64,000 nucleotides of DNA from Tiliqua scincoides (GCF_035046505.1 NC_089822.1:268967024-269031023), one strand, 5' to 3'; shown: positions 19,827 through 32,224, counted from the first letter of the stretch. Translations and numbers: made by a program. The notes: generated by a model not told the origin, from the sequence alone.

Positions 19827-20477
19827 CTGTGTTTCTCAATGTTTGTTCTCTGCTGCACCACTCCACACGGTCCATCTATTCCAGTGGTGTGCGCGGTGCC
19901 AACCACTGCGCTCCGGGGAATGTGTTCCCTGGTGCGGCCGGCGCTTTGTGTTCCAGAGCGCCATGTGAATGCCAGTCTTGAGATCAGGATGATGCAGCGC
20001 TCTAGCGTGTTGCGTCTATGGCACAATGCCCCAGTGGGTAATTGTGACCAGATTTCCACAAAGACGTGACAGGTCAGAGTGTCGCGTTGCCCCAGTCTCG
20101 GGACTGGCAGTCGTGCGGCGCTCTGGATCAAAGTGTTCCGTCACAGGAGGGATGGATGCCAGAATGCCAGATCTGGCCCTCAGGCCAAGGCTTGCCCAGC
20201 CCTGATCTATTCAAAGTACAATTGGAAGTAACTGGCAATGACATCATTTCCAGTTGTTTGGAGGCCAGATGGTATGCAACAAATACCAGTAAGAGGCTCA
20301 TGGTGGACGGGAGGGCTTTTTGATCATGGAAGAGAATGCTTTAGAGCTCTGCCCACTGAGCCGAGCCTCCTACTGCTGTTTGTTGTGTCAGGTTCTGGTT
20401 GCTGCCAGGCAGCAGTTGTCCAGAGGTCCACCTCAAGTACCTCTGGTGGTCCCCATACCACTGGTTGAGAAACACTG
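19827..20477. mobile_element. hAT-like element, TGTGTTTCTCAA ends
   Basis: Left end actgtgtttctcaa, right end ggttgagaaacactgg. The right half is related to 17090-17377. The middle (about 19882-20145) is unique to this copy and may be a further insertion. Confidence 0.5.
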
Positions 20478-20631
20478 GACTAAAACATTTTTTATTTCAT
20501 TTTGCTTTTAGGTGATATTGTGTATAGGTCCATCCTCCTTATCCACAGATTCAGGACCTGCAGATTTAACTCAGCGCAGCTTCCGAACCTGTGGTGGAGG
20601 GCCAGATCTGAGTTCCTGTACACAACTGGAG

Positions 20632-20738
20632 GGGTGTGTATGTGTGTAAACAATTTTGTATGGTTTTATGAATACTTTGCAAGCCACCTTGGAGTTTTGC
20701 TTCGACAAAGGAAAGGCAGGATATAAATTCTTTAAATG
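20632..20738 (+). repeat. L2/SINE-type 3' tail
   Basis: 'gcaagccaccttggagt' then 'aaaggcaggatataaatt' resembles the shared 3' tail of L2 LINEs and squamate SINEs. Confidence 0.5.
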
Positions 20739-21072
20739 AACAGATATTTGAGGCTGTGTCATCGTTGTAGCGCAGAATTGATTTGCAGTGGATGATGGTT
20801 TTAAGCCATGTGGTAAGAGCTGAAAAGAGTGGTTTAGAGCGCTGGACTAGGGAGATGGAGACCCCAATCCGAATCCCTGCTCAGTCCTGAAGCTTCCTGG
20901 ATACTCTGGAGCCAATCACTGTCTCTCAACAGATCCTACTTCATAGGGATGTTGTGAAGATGTAATGGGGAGAAAGGTGGAATGATGCCCATTGCCCTGA
21001 GCACTTTGGAGGGAGGGGGGAGGATAGAAATGTAAAAATAGATAATCCACCCTGTCTCTCTTCTCTCCCCAG

Positions 21073-21203
21073 GACTTTCAGGAGAGACTCTCTCGGGGAT
21101 GTTCCTGGATTTTCTAAGTAGTTTTGCTTGTCCTTGTACTGGATCTCAAGACTTTCCTAGGGATAATAGGAATTCTTGCCATCCAGCCAGGCAGCCCATG
21201 TGA
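21073..21203 (+). CDS. Candidate terminal cytoplasmic exon
   Basis: A strong acceptor (tgtctctcttctctccccag) is followed by a phase 1 frame open for 43 codons to TGA at 21201-21203, starting RLSGETLSGMFLDF. A polyadenylation signal AATAAA stands at 21752-21757. There is no similarity to known class I tails and no match in gene B, so this is only a possibility. Confidence 0.25.
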
Positions 21204-22416
21204 GCTGAGGGAAGATCTCTTTTCTCTGTAAGTTGGAAATATGAATTCAGCTCATGAATGAATGAATGAATGCCCTATTTGGGATCCAGGAAGGGATTCA
21301 CCTGTGAGTCAAAATGCTTGGTATCCTTGCAGGATTTCTTGAAGGGTTTCCTTCCCTTGAAGGGTGCAGTTTGGCTCGCTTCCTTGAGCCCTTGTCTGAA
21401 AGCATTTGCTGTGTCAGCTCCACTGCCTCTAATGGACCAGTGGTACACTGGAGGATTCAGACTGCGTGGTTCACTATTGTGGCCTCCTCCATTGGTCTGC
21501 AAAGTGCAGCTGCTGGTGCATAGGCCAGAAGGCCGCCCCCTGAAGACCAGCTGCTAGTGCAGTTTTGCTGATGGTGGGGCAGATCGGGGCGAATTGGGGG
21601 CGAGATGGACAAACCCCCTCAGCCAGGAAGTGGTAACTGGTTCAAAAGCAGCAACTTTGCAACCCACGTGCAACTTTCTGTTGAATGCCTCACTTTTTTT
21701 TATCAGATTGTATGAATTGTATTTGCAAATACCTTTTTTAAAAAATTCAAAAATAAACAGTATTGAAATATCTTTCATCAGGTTTAATCTTTACTGTATC
21801 TGTTTGCTGAAATAATATCGTCTACAAGGGAAGCAGATCCATTATGTGCAGAATACAACTGTACTGGTTCAAGGAGTTGTGCCTGCTCACTGGTCCACTT
21901 TTTACAGGGATCTCAGGAACACAGTGTTTAAAAAAACAGTAAAGATCATGACACAACATCCCCATAGATGCAAACCTCTTTCTCTTTCTCTCTCTGCTCT
22001 GGGGCTGAAAGAGACCCCCTCACTCCATCCACCCAAGTCCTGCTGCCAAGAAAACCAGTACTATCTCCCTTTGGTCCAGCAGTTTGGGGCCCCAATCCAT
22101 GGAGGTCTGAGTTCTGTGAAGGCTTCTCCAGAGGGAGTGTGACCATTGCAAATGTGCCGTTGGGTGGCTCCGAGTCCCAACTTCAAAGAAATGGAGGCAA
22201 CCACATCCCTGCCCCCACCAGAGCATCTCTCAACCTCTCAAGCAGCCAGCCTGTTTCTCCTGAGACTGGACTGAGGACAAACCTTTAGAAACCTGACTGG
22301 GAAGCAGTTAGACTAGAGGAGGGCAACTGCAGTGGGAATGACTGCAAGGGTTAGACGTCCACAGACAGGGACTTCCTTAGGAGTGGGGACATGACCAGAG
22401 GGGCTTCAGTGTATAC

Positions 22417-22881
22417 CAGGGGTGCCCAAACCCCGGCCCGGGGGCCACTTGCGGCCCTCGAGGCCTCTCAATGTGTCCCTCAGGGAGCCCCCAGTCTTCA
22501 ATGAGCCTATGGCCCTCCGGAGATTTGTTGAAGCCCGCACTGGCCCAATGCAACTTCTCTCAGTGTGAGGGCGACTGTTTGACCTCTCGTGTGAGCTGTG
22601 GGATGAGAGCCCTCTCCACTGCTTGCTCTTTCACATCTGTGATGCAGCAGTGGCAGCAAAGGAAAGGCCAGCCTTGCTTTGTGCAACGCCTTTTATAGGC
22701 ATTAAGCTATTGCAAGACCCTGATTCATTCATATAAGTTCATCTTTAATATATTCATTTATGTAAACTTATGCAAATTTATTCAAATTTTAAATGTAAAT
22801 TAATTCTTTTTTCCCCCCAGCCCCCGACACAGTGTCAGAGAGCTGATGTGGCCCTCCTGCCAAAAACTTTGGACACCCCTG
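22417..22881. mobile_element. hAT element, non-autonomous, with 8-bp target duplication
   Basis: Ends caggggtgcccaaa and tttggacacccctg. Target duplication GTGTATAC at 22409-22416 and 22882-22889, the 8 bp typical of hAT. Same family as 57321-58205. Confidence 0.9.
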
Positions 22882-22934
22882 GTGTATACTCATAAATCCA
22901 TTTCTATGCCCTCCTATGTTTTAATGACAAGCAG

Positions 22935-23141
22935 CAGTGGTGTAGCTGGAGGGTGTGCAAAGCACTAACTGTAGCAGGGAGCCTCACCCAGCATGCAAGC
23001 GGCCCCTCTCCCTCCCCTCTGGGCGGTGGGAGCAATAAGGAGGCCTTCTGGGCGTTTTGCTCCCCCTGCCTGGAACGGTCCTGCTTCAGTGAAGCTCCCT
23101 GCAACGCTAAGTGCTCTGCACCCCCTCCAGCTACGCCACTG
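22935..23141. mobile_element. MITE, CAGTGGTGTAGC ends
   Basis: Ends cagtggtgtagctgg and cagctacgccactg. Same family as 4668-4815. Confidence 0.7.
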
Positions 23142-23441
23142 AAAGGAGGACAGACACATCTCAGTTCCCAACTGGGCTCTTGAATGCCCAGCTGCAACGG
23201 GGGGGGGGGAGCTGGGAGGGCTGGGGGTCCAGGCTGGAAGCAGGCCACGCAAAGCCAGGTGTAGAGGAAGTGATGTCCGCAGAAAACTCCCCTCTTTCTG
23301 CTGGGAGATTTTTCATGGCACCACATCATGATGGGGGGATCCCCAGGAACAGCCCCAGCAGCAGCGGGCAGCCCGCCCCTCCCCAGTAGGAGAAGAGTGT
23401 GCGTGGGGGGGGGGGGGAAGCCTCAGATCAGCCGGGACCAG

Positions 23442-23535
23442 ACTTTCTTTCTTCGGGTTACGTGTCCAGCTGCCCGGCCCTTTCGAGGTCCGCCCAGCAA
23501 CCGGTGACGCAACAAGCGCACCCGCTCCTCATTGG
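23442..23535 (+). promoter_or_regulatory. Gene B promoter: ISRE-like, X1/X2, Y boxes
   Basis: ACTTTCTTTCTTC (23442-23454), X box CCCAGCAACCGGTGACGCAA (23493-23512), Y box ATTGG (23531-23535). No kappaB site as clear as that of gene A was seen. Confidence 0.75.
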
Positions 23536-23624
23536 CGGAGCGCTTCTCGTCGGACTCGCCTTCACAGCTCAGCCCAGCCTGGACGGGGAGGGAGGCTGGT
23601 GGTTGCGATCCGTCGTCAAGAGGG

Positions 23625-23694
23625 ATGGGGCTGGCGGGCTGGCGCGCCTGGCTCCTGGGGGCGGCTGCCCTCCCGCTGCTGGGGGGCTGCTCCG
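23625..23694 (+). CDS. Gene B exon 1, signal peptide
   Basis: Codes MGLAGWRAWLLGAAALPLLG then GCS, phase 1, gtgagt donor. Nearly the same as the orphan exon 1 at 13275. Confidence 0.85.
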
Positions 23695-25421
23695 GTGAGT
23701 GAGTCCCTGCAGGTGGGCGGGCGGGCAGCCAGTGGAGTCCCAGAGAGGGAGGTAGGGAGGGAGCGCAGGGGGGATTCCGAGGTCCCACCCGGAGCAGAGC
23801 CTCCGCCCGCTGCAAGTCCTTCTTCCGCGACCTGCAGGTATGGAAGTGCTCCGGGGCAGAGAACTTTCCCTCCCTCCTCCGCCCAGCGCAGCTCCTGCAG
23901 GCAGAGCAGGGACCCCTTGGCGTCCAGGTCCTTGTCCGAGTTGGTTGTGACTCCAGGCCGGGTCTTCCTTTCCTGCTGCTCCATCCCGGCCCGTCTCACC
24001 CCCAGCTCCCCCCCCCCACTCAAGGCGACCCCCACTTGCCAGGCTGCAGGCCAAGGAGGGGGCTGAGGTTGGCTCCTTTCCCCCACTGTGACTGTCTGTG
24101 GGGGGCACTGGCGTTCCAGTAAGTTTCCTCAGGCGCCTGGCTATTCGCCACTGCAAAAGGGAAGAGGTGGGGCTGCTTTCCACCAGTGTTTTGCCCCCTC
24201 CAGGAATGCCAGTGCTGGGGGGCAGTGCCACTGTTAGGAAGGAAGGGGGTCTCGGTCACAGGTCCCCCCACTGCAGCTGCTGCGTCTCTCAAGCGTGTCT
24301 TTGCAGGTTCAGCCTCTTTCCCTGTGAATCCATTTCCCGCAGACTCCTCTGCGCAGCGCCTGGCACACCGCTCTGTGCCCCTGAAACAGACTTAGTGACA
24401 GACAGAACCAAGACTTCCCCTGGGAAATCCCCAGACCCCCTTCCTCTTTGCACCCGAGAGCCCCGCAGTCCGCCAACCCCTGAAGGCCTTGAACATCCCC
24501 CAGGCTGGCCTCTCCTGCATTAGGGAGTTGATTTTGCTTTACTTGCTCTCCGGCCAGTCCAAGCCTTCCTGTTGCCTGAGGCTGCCCCCCTTGCCCACTG
24601 GCGCGCCTGCCTCTACCCCTTCGCTTGCCAGTGTTCTGGCTCAGCAGCCCCCTCCCCTCCCCTCCACAGGAGTTCTTTCTCTTCTCTGTCTCCTTCCTTT
24701 TCCAGTCCAGGGAGTGGAAGGAGGACAGCAGTGGAGGCAGGTGGGCAGGCAAAGGTGGGGGCCCCCCTGATCTGTGCCTGAGGCGATGGCTTCAGTGGGC
24801 CTCACAGTTGGGCCTGCCCTGCTTGTGGTTTCCTCTCCAAACCAGCCTGCAAACTTCCCCTTGATGTGTGGGGTGCTTTTGGTGTTCCTCCTCACAGCCT
24901 CCCCCGCTGGGCACTGCCAGTTCCTGGTGCTGTTTTGGCCAAGTCTTCTCTGTGACTGTCCAGCCAGACCACACATTTCTCACCAGCCTGCCTGTTCTGC
25001 TTCTCAGTCCCACTTCCCCATTTGCTCGACTCCTTCTTCTCCAGGGAAAGTGGTGCCACAGCAGGGTGATCAGGACAAGGGTGTCTTGTCCATTGCAGCC
25101 TCGTTCAGAAGTATCTGAATGTATCTGTTTCTTAAGTTATCTTATGTGGTGGCCAAATGTTCCCTCCAACATTCTGTTCTGTTGGCATTTTCTGGCTCGG
25201 AGCCTTCAAAACGTTGGGTTAAATGTTCAAGTGGCACTGGAACATCTCCTGTTGTTTCCTTTGGCTAATATTGCTGTGGCCCCTAAAACTAGGCTTGTTG
25301 ATTTTGCAAGGCCTTGGAGTGGTGGTGGTGAGGCGCTGGTCAAAGGACCTTGCGGCCCATGTTTTCTTCCCTATGCTCCTAACCCTGTCAGAGGTGCTGA
25401 CTTTTCTAAAATGCCTCCCAT

Positions 25422-25823
25422 AAGAACATAAGAACAGCCCCACTGGATCAGGCCATAGGCCCATCTAGTCCAGCTTCCTGTATCTCACAGCGGCCCACCA
25501 AATGCCCCAGGGAGCACACCAGATAACAAGAGACCTCATCCTGGTGCTCTCCCCTACATCTGGCATTCTGACTTAACCCATTCCTAAAATCAGGAGGTTG
25601 CGCATACACATCATGGCTTGTACCCCATAATGGATTTTTCCTCCAGAAACTCGTCCAGTCCCCTTTTAAAGGCGTCTAGGCTAGACGCCAGCACCACATC
25701 CTGTGGCAAGGAGTTCCACAGACCGACCACGCGCTGAGTAAAGAAATATTTTCTTTTGTCTGTCCTAACCCGCCCAACACTCAATTTTAGTGGATGTCCC
25801 CTGGTTCTGGTTCTCCCATTCCA
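25422..25823 (-). mobile_element. CR1 LINE 3' end
   Basis: Minus strand: RKYFFTQRVVGLWNSLPQDV, then the 3' UTR and the TTCTTATG end at about 25422. 5'-truncated. Confidence 0.9.
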
Positions 25824-25979
25824 GGTTCCTCTGCTTTGAGTCAGGTAGACCTGTCCTCTGATTTCTCCCCCTTCCCTCACACACCCCACATACACTCACC
25901 TGCAGATCAAACCTCCAAACTACTTTCTCTCACTCCCCTGTCACTCTCACACTGAAAAGACAGGAAATGGGAAAATGCA

Positions 25980-25981
<2 letters not shown>

Positions 25982-26022
<41 letters not shown>
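25982..26022 (+). repeat. (GA)n microsatellite
   Basis: About 20 GA units. Confidence 0.95.
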
Positions 26023-26026
<4 letters not shown>

Positions 26027-26714
26027 CTCTGACACATGCACCAACACTCTGCTCTCATTCACTAAGCCAAAGGGACTGGGAATTTTAAGCCAGCTGCTTT
26101 CCTCAATCCTTGTGATTTTCCAGAAGCCAGAATGGTTCTTTATCCCTTTCCTCAGAGACTTCAGATTTTGTAAAAACCATCACTCATCTACACAACACTC
26201 CCTTGTCCCTTCTCCAGCCCAAACCATGTTTGTCTTTTTCCTTTACTCACCAACCTTCTGAATTCAATTCAAAGGGGATCAAGCGTTTGCACCCCACTAG
26301 CTGGAATACCACTGCCCCATAGAGGCCAAGGTCTCTCATCCAGGGTTCTGGAGTGGAGGGAGGCAGTTGCTCAGGCCATTGTGGCAATCAGGTGTACAGC
26401 ATTAATTCCACTACTGATACCAAAACTGCTGGAAAAATGAAATGGGTAAAACAAGGCTGGAGGCAGAGAATGGTTCTGGGTTCATTAGCAGCACTGTGGT
26501 GAGAGTTCACTGCATCTGACCAAGATATTAGGATTCCAGCACCAAGGAACAAAGCAATGGCAACAGAAGGGCCTACTTGCCCATCAGTCACCATGAAAGA
26601 AGCAAGGGGAACATGACTTCACAACAGTCTATTTCACTGATAAAAGGCAGCACTTCTAACAGGGCATGGAGCATCGGGAAGAACACACAGGACACAAGGT
26701 CCTTTCACCAGCCC

Positions 26715-26900
26715 CTAAGCGTACTGGAGGTGCAGCTGAGATAACTCTCCCTGTTTCACACAGCTGTAATTCAGGGCCGATGGTTTATGGGACTTTCCTG
26801 CTGAAGAGAAGTGGTTGTTTGATGCAGGCAAGATGGAGTTGGAGGCTTGTGCTGTTTCGCAAAGGGGGAAATGGCATAAATACATTATAGGGCAAAGAAT
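26715..26900 (+). repeat. Intron 1 block shared by genes B and D
   Basis: 'gagataactctccctgttt', 'gtaattcagggcc' and 'atagggcaaa' recur in order at 61300-61480 in gene D intron 1, which supports common descent of B and D. The rest of 25830-26714 holds nothing recognised. Confidence 0.65.
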
Positions 26901-26917
26901 TAAAGTAAACAGTTGGA

Positions 26918-28195
26918 GGCACTGTTTTGCGGTGGTTCTGCTCCTACTTGGAAGGTCGGTCCCAGATGGTGGTGCTGGGGGATGCCTGTTCGACACCCTG
27001 GCCCTTGAGGTGCGGAGTGCCACAGGGTTCAATTCTGTCCCCCATGCTATTTAATATCTACATGAAACCGCTGGGAGAGGTCATCCGGGGGTTTGGAGTG
27101 GGGTGTCATCAATATGCTGATGACACCCAGCTCTATCTCTCCTTTCCTCCAGACTCCGGGGTGGTGGTTGAGGGCCTGGAGTGCTGTCTGGAGGCAGTGA
27201 GGATCTGGATGGGGGCTAATAAGCTGAAATTAAATCCGGATAAAACAGAGGCTCTCCTGGTTCGGAAATCCTCGATGCAGGTGCTGGACTATCGGCTTGC
27301 ATTGAATGGGGTTGCGCTCCCCCTGAAGGAACAGGTCCGCAGCTTGGGGGTCCACCTGGACTCGCAGCTGCTCCTGGATTCCCAGGTGGCTGTGGCTAGG
27401 GGGGCCTTCGCTCAGCTTCAGCTGGTGCACCAGCTGCGGCTGTACTTGGATTGTGCAGACCTGGCCACGCGCATGCCACAGTGACATCAAGGTTAGATTA
27501 CTGTAACGCGCTTTATGTGGGGCTGCCCTTGAAGACGGTTCGGAAACTGCAACTAGTGCAGAATGCGGCGGCCCATGTAGTTACTGGAGGTAGGTGGTTT
27601 GACTCTGTCAGTCCGCTTCTCTGGGGGCTGCATTGGCTGCCCATTTGTTTCCGGGCCCAATTCAAGGTGCTGGTTTTGACCTTTAAAGCCCTATACTGCT
27701 CTGGGCCAGGGTATCTTAGAGATAGCCTACTTCCATACAATCCGGCTCGTCCTCTTAGGTCATCAGAGAAGGCTTTTTTACAAGTCCCGCCACCTAAGGA
27801 GGTACGTGGGGTGGCGGCAAGAAATAGGGCCTTCTCAGTAGTGGCACCAACGTTATGGAATTCCCTCCCCCTTGACTTAAGAACCGCTCCCTCTCTTGAG
27901 ACTTTTCGGCGAGGCCTGAAGACCCTTCTGTTTAAACAAGCCTTCTGAGTTCTTGGCCTTTTTAACATCTTTTTAACATATTTTAGTATTTTTTACAGGC
28001 CTGATTCTTTTATGATTTGCTGCTCTATGCTCTTTTTACCTGACTTTTTATCTGTTTTTATGATATGTGTTAATGTGTTATTATGGTTTTATCTGTTCTT
28101 AAATTATGTTTTAATCTGATTTTAATCTTGTTGTAAGCCGCCTTGAGTCCCTTCGGGGAGAAAGGCGGGGTAAAAATAAAGTTGTTGTTGTTGTT
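26918..28195 (+). mobile_element. L2-type LINE, 3' half
   Basis: RT motifs CGVPQGSILSPMLFNIYMKP and HQYADDTQLYLSF (catalytic YADD kept), then [62 protein letters not shown] and stop at 27946-27948. One frameshift near 27460-27480 breaks the ORF. The 3' UTR ends gtaagccgccttgagtccc, then a (TTG)n tail. It is the best-preserved L2 copy here and lies in gene B intron 1. Confidence 0.9.
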
Positions 28196-28278
28196 AAAGA
28201 TCAACTGTATTGCTTTATGCAACGTGGGAGGGAGGGTGACCCCATCACACTAACCCCCCCATCTGCCTCCCTTTCCAG

Positions 28279-28560
28279 GCTTCAGGTCCACCAACCACTG
28301 TTACAATGTTTTATGGACAGGGGTCTCAGAGTCTGACCAGGGTTTGCTCTGGTTCAGCACTGTGGCGTACTTGGATGACCTGCTCATTGTAGTCTACAAC
28401 AGCAACGGGAAGAGGATGGTGCCTCGAGTGTCCTGGATGGAGAAGCTGGAGAAGGAGCATCCCCAGCTCTGGCAAACTGAGACAAAGATTTGGCGGGCCT
28501 GGCTTTTTGAGTTTCAGTGGGTACTGGGGAAAGTGCGGAATGCCTACAACCATCGCCAAG
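28279..28560 (+). CDS. Gene B exon 2, alpha1 domain (divergent)
   Basis: 282 bp, open; acceptor cctccctttccag, donor gtgagc. Contains VSESDQGLLWFSTVAYLDDL, VVYNSNGKRMVPRVSWMEKL and EKEHPQLWQTETKIW. The end reads YNHRQ, without the NQS glycosylation sequon kept in genes A and C. Closest relative in the window is the gene D fragment at 62600. Confidence 0.85.
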
Positions 28561-28984
28561 GTGAGCAGGGGTGGGAGAGACGGCTGCTGGGTCAGTGGGA
28601 GGGGGAAATTTGGGGAAAGAGGTGCCTTTTCCACAGAGGTTGGCAGCGGCCACAATGAAGGGTGGCTGTCATGGAGGGCTCTCTCTCGCTGCTCTCATGG
28701 GCACTGAAACGCCTACAGAGGACAGCAGCACTAGTCTCAGAAGAAAAGCTTGCTTAGTCTCTGTGCAAGCTCCTGAGCTACATGTCTGAGATCCCAAGAG
28801 CTCTAACGCTTGACCCACAGTTCATGCTTGAGATCCTTAATTCTCGTGCTGGGTCAGCAAGGTGGATTCCGAGTCTCTGGTGGGCCAGAGGTTTGCTGGG
28901 GACCAAAGTCTCAGCATGGGCTGAATGGGGGCTTGCTGAGGGCTGCATCTGGCCTGCAGGCTGGGGTATGGGGACCCCTACTCT

Positions 28985-29060
28985 AGAAGAATTTACTGCT
29001 ACAGGCAGGGGTTTGGACTAGATGGCCTTGTTGGTTCCTTCCAATTCTATGATTCTGTGA
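28985..29060 (+). repeat. Older CR1 3' end
   Basis: 'ggtttggactagatggcctt', 'ccttccaattctatgattct', the classical amniote CR1 3' sequence. Confidence 0.75.
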
Positions 29061-29220
29061 CCTCCTTCAGGGTGGAAACATTTCTGACTCTCTTTCCCTT
29101 GGAGGAGGCCCAAGGCAGATATGCAGGTCTGGAGGGGAGACCCTGTCCTGGATCTGCACTTGGCTCTTTTTTTGGGGGGGGGACACTTGCTCCCTACACA
29201 ATGCCTTATCTGCCTTTCAG

Positions 29221-29491
29221 GATTTCACACCTTACAGCTCCGTGGCGGCTGTGGGCTGAACGCAGGTGGGCAGAATGAAGGATATTTCAGTCGCCTATGA
29301 TGGGGAGGACTTGGTCGCCTTTGACTCGGAGACCCTCAGCTGGAAAGTAGTCGACATAAACAAGAACATTACAAGGATGTGGGAAAATTACCCAAATTCA
29401 GTCCCTCACGTGAGCGCCTTCCTGGAAGTGGGGTGTTTTGTGTGGCTGCAGAAACACCTGCACAATGGGAAGGAGGTTCTACAGAGGAAAG
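29221..29491 (+). pseudogene. Gene B exon 3, alpha2 domain, frameshifted
   Basis: Starts GFHTLQLRGGCGLNAGGQNE in phase, then the frame shifts near 29284-29290; downstream frame reads YDGEDLVAFDSETLSWKV, TRMWENY and GCFVWLQKHLHNGKEVLQRK. Both alpha2 cysteines can be seen. Splice sites are good (ctgcctttcag, gtaagg). Confidence 0.85.
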
Positions 29492-29669
29492 GTAAGGGTG
29501 GGACATGGGGAGGGTGTGGCAACTCCTCTGGGCTGCCCCCTCTGCTTGTATGACCAAGAGCGTCCAGGCTTGAAGCAGGTGGAAGAACTCTGGAGCTGTG
29601 CTAGTTCAGAGCAGAGCCAAGGGAGGAAAGATGCCAGTTTCAACACTAAGGAAGTAGAGAAGTAGCACA

Positions 29670-29718
<49 letters not shown>

Positions 29719-30407
29719 TGAGAACCCCCACCCTCTTGAAAGCCAAAATCCTTTGGAGTGAGGCTCTGCTTATGCCCCTCAGTTTAGAGACGAACTGAAC
29801 TGTTATGTGTGAATTTATATGCGATCCCAGTCCTACCCACATCCCACTAAACCCTACCTCAATCCCACTGTCTGACCTACAGTTGTGTCGGTGCAGCTTC
29901 CATTGCATCCCGGGAGGAAATTTCAGCTGCTGGAGGTCTTTTCAGGGTAAGGGGACATTTGCCCCGTGCCCTGGGGTGAGCTCCAGCAGCAGGTATGGGT
30001 CAGTCACTGCACCACTTCAGTCGCTGGCATAGCTCTGAGTTGATCTGTGAAGACGAATCAGGCTTGGGGAGGGGACTAGGACTCTGCATGTGTCTCTGCT
30101 GCCGAATCGGGTCCCTTCTGCTGGGCCCAATCTTGTCGTCATCCCATTCTGCCCACCCCCTGCCCCATTCAACCCCCTCCCCCAACCGCCAGCACTGGCT
30201 TAGCTGCACCAGTGGGTGTTCAGTGACCATCTTCATGAGGTCCTGGCTGCTCACTGCTTGAGGTTGTGGAAAGGCCCTACATGCTGGTCCAGTTGCATTC
30301 GTGATGGCCGTAAAGCAATTCATGTCAGTGGCATAAAGCATGTTCCACCAGTGTAAGGCCCCATTAGGTTTGTGCTATTGGTGAATCTACACTTTGGTTT
30401 TACCTCA
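29492..30407. other. Gene B intron 3, first part
   Basis: Contains a (GA)n run at 29672-29713. No exon or other clear repeat seen up to the retroposon at 30408. Confidence 0.6.
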
Positions 30408-30860
30408 TTGGCATCCTTAAGTCTTGGAAGACTCTGGTACCATGCTCTGAATAATGTTCTGGAACAGAGTGTCCTCTCCAGTGCTCGAAGCCTGGGTAAG
30501 GTAGATATGGAGGATAGACTGTTTCCCATGCCGGAAATCCCCCCTCTCCACGTCGCTGGAATGGTCCAATGGAAAGGCAGAAGCCAATACGGTTGGTTCC
30601 AGTGGCATTGCAGGAGTTACCAGAACGTGACTGTGTTCAGCCATGAACTGCCTCAGGGACTCCGGCTCCAGATTTTGCCTCGAGGTTGACTCCTGAAGCC
30701 TTTTCCATAACTGGATGTAGCCACAAGGCAGTGGAGGTTTGGGATCAGAGTTTTCCTTCTCTGTCTTCCCAGGCTGAGGAGTCCCACCTACCCGGTGGCT
30801 GTTTAGTTGCCTCTGACAAGTACAGCCAAACTGAGGGCCCATTCTTATCCCCAGCCCCCA
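30408..30860 (-). mobile_element. Non-autonomous retroposon sharing the LINE 3' end (copy 2)
   Basis: Minus-strand copy, nearly full length: head 'ggggataagaatgggccctc', body as in 16421-16809, terminus aggatgccaa at 30408. The 3' hairpin reads AGTCTTCCAAGACT. Confidence 0.75.
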
Positions 30861-31631
30861 GGGGTTTTTCCTAGTAGCTACTTATATTGAATTTGCTGTT
30901 GTGTTCTATCTACTAGTTTTACTTAGTGTGTTGATTACTCCATAAATTGTTGAATTACGCACTCAGCCTTGCCTGTTGATGTATCCTTTGGGTTGCTAAT
31001 AAGTAGGTTTTTTTTTTGTGACCCCTCCCCCAAATTTCTTGATTAAAATAGTAAATTGCGGTGTTGTGTGTTTTTTTTCTAAATTCTTACTCAAAATTGT
31101 AAACAGCGCCTTAAAGAACAAGAAGCTTTTCAGCTGTGAACTCTGTAGCATTTTAGACTGTTACCAAACATATATGCAAACATATTCATTGGTTTTCCAA
31201 GCTTCTCAAACGTGCCTCAGCCCACAGACCAGCTCCAGAAAAGGCATTTACCAAGGGTGATTTGGGGCAGAGGGGAGGTCCAGATCCAAGCACATTCACC
31301 AGATCACAGATCACAGGAAGATCACAGTTTAGAACGAAGTCTCCTCACCTCCAGGCTACAGTGCAGTGCTGGTATCCTACCAGGGCATCCCAACCACTCC
31401 CCACCCATTCACACCTCTTCCACACAAACCCCAACTGGAGCTCACGAACGCACCCTCTAGCAGATACTTTTACTCCACCATCGGAAATGCTTCAGGGGCT
31501 CATTGCTTTAGTGAAAACTACTTATGGATTCCTTAAAAATAAGCAAAAGTGGCATTATTTCATGAAATGAGTGACTTTTTCTTTTTTTGATCTTAATATT
31601 GTTTTATATTGTGATAAATATATATCGCCCT
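30861..31631. other. Nothing recognised
   Basis: AT-rich spacer in gene B intron 3 between two copies of the retroposon; no exon seen. Confidence 0.4.
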
Positions 31632-32096
31632 GGGGTGATGGGGGATAAGAATAGGCCCTCCGTTTGGCTGTACTTGTCAGAGGCGACTAAACAGCCACTG
31701 GGTAGATGGGACTCGTTAGCCTGGGAAGGCAGCGCATCTGAGAGAAGGAAAACTCTGATCCCAAACCTCCACTGCCTTGTAGCTACATCCAGTTATGGAA
31801 AAGGCTTCAGGAGTCAAGCCTGAGGCAAAATCCAGAGCCGGAGTTCCCAAGGCAGTTCATGGCTGAACACAGTCACGTTCTGGCAAATCCTGCGACGCCG
31901 CTGGAACCAACCGTATTGGCCTCTACCTTTCCATTGGACCATTCCAGCGACGTGGAGAGGGGGGATTTGCTGCATGGGTAACAGCCTATCCTCCATACCT
32001 ACTTTACCCAGGCTTCGCATACTGGAGAGGACACTCTGTTCCAGAACATTATTCAGAGCGCGATACCAGAGTCTTCCGAGACTGAAGGATGCCAAC
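31632..32096 (+). mobile_element. Non-autonomous retroposon sharing the LINE 3' end (copy 3)
   Basis: Plus-strand copy with head 'ggggataagaataggccctc' and terminus gatgccaac. Together with copy 2 it defines the family length at about 460 bp. Confidence 0.75.
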
Positions 32097-32224
32097 ATTC
32101 ATATTGTGATATGAGCAAAAAATTATTTCGTATTTAGTTCAGATCATTATTTCACACTATTTTACTTTGTCACCCCCAAAAAACCCCACTTTTCAGATTT
32201 CCTGCAAATATCTTACCTTAACCA

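Larger units (their letters stand above)
23246..25107 (+). repeat. Duplicated block Y2 (gene B promoter, exon 1, part of intron 1)
   Basis: Counterpart of 12889-14810. It holds the promoter of gene B. Confidence 0.85.

Noticed and set aside
26918-28195. The L2-type LINE as an active element
   Set aside because: 5' half missing and one frameshift in the ORF; it cannot be autonomous.
30408-32096. The two ~460-bp retroposons as simple deleted LINE copies
   Set aside because: Only the last ~60 bp match the LINE; the body is shared among three copies and is unlike any LINE segment in the window.
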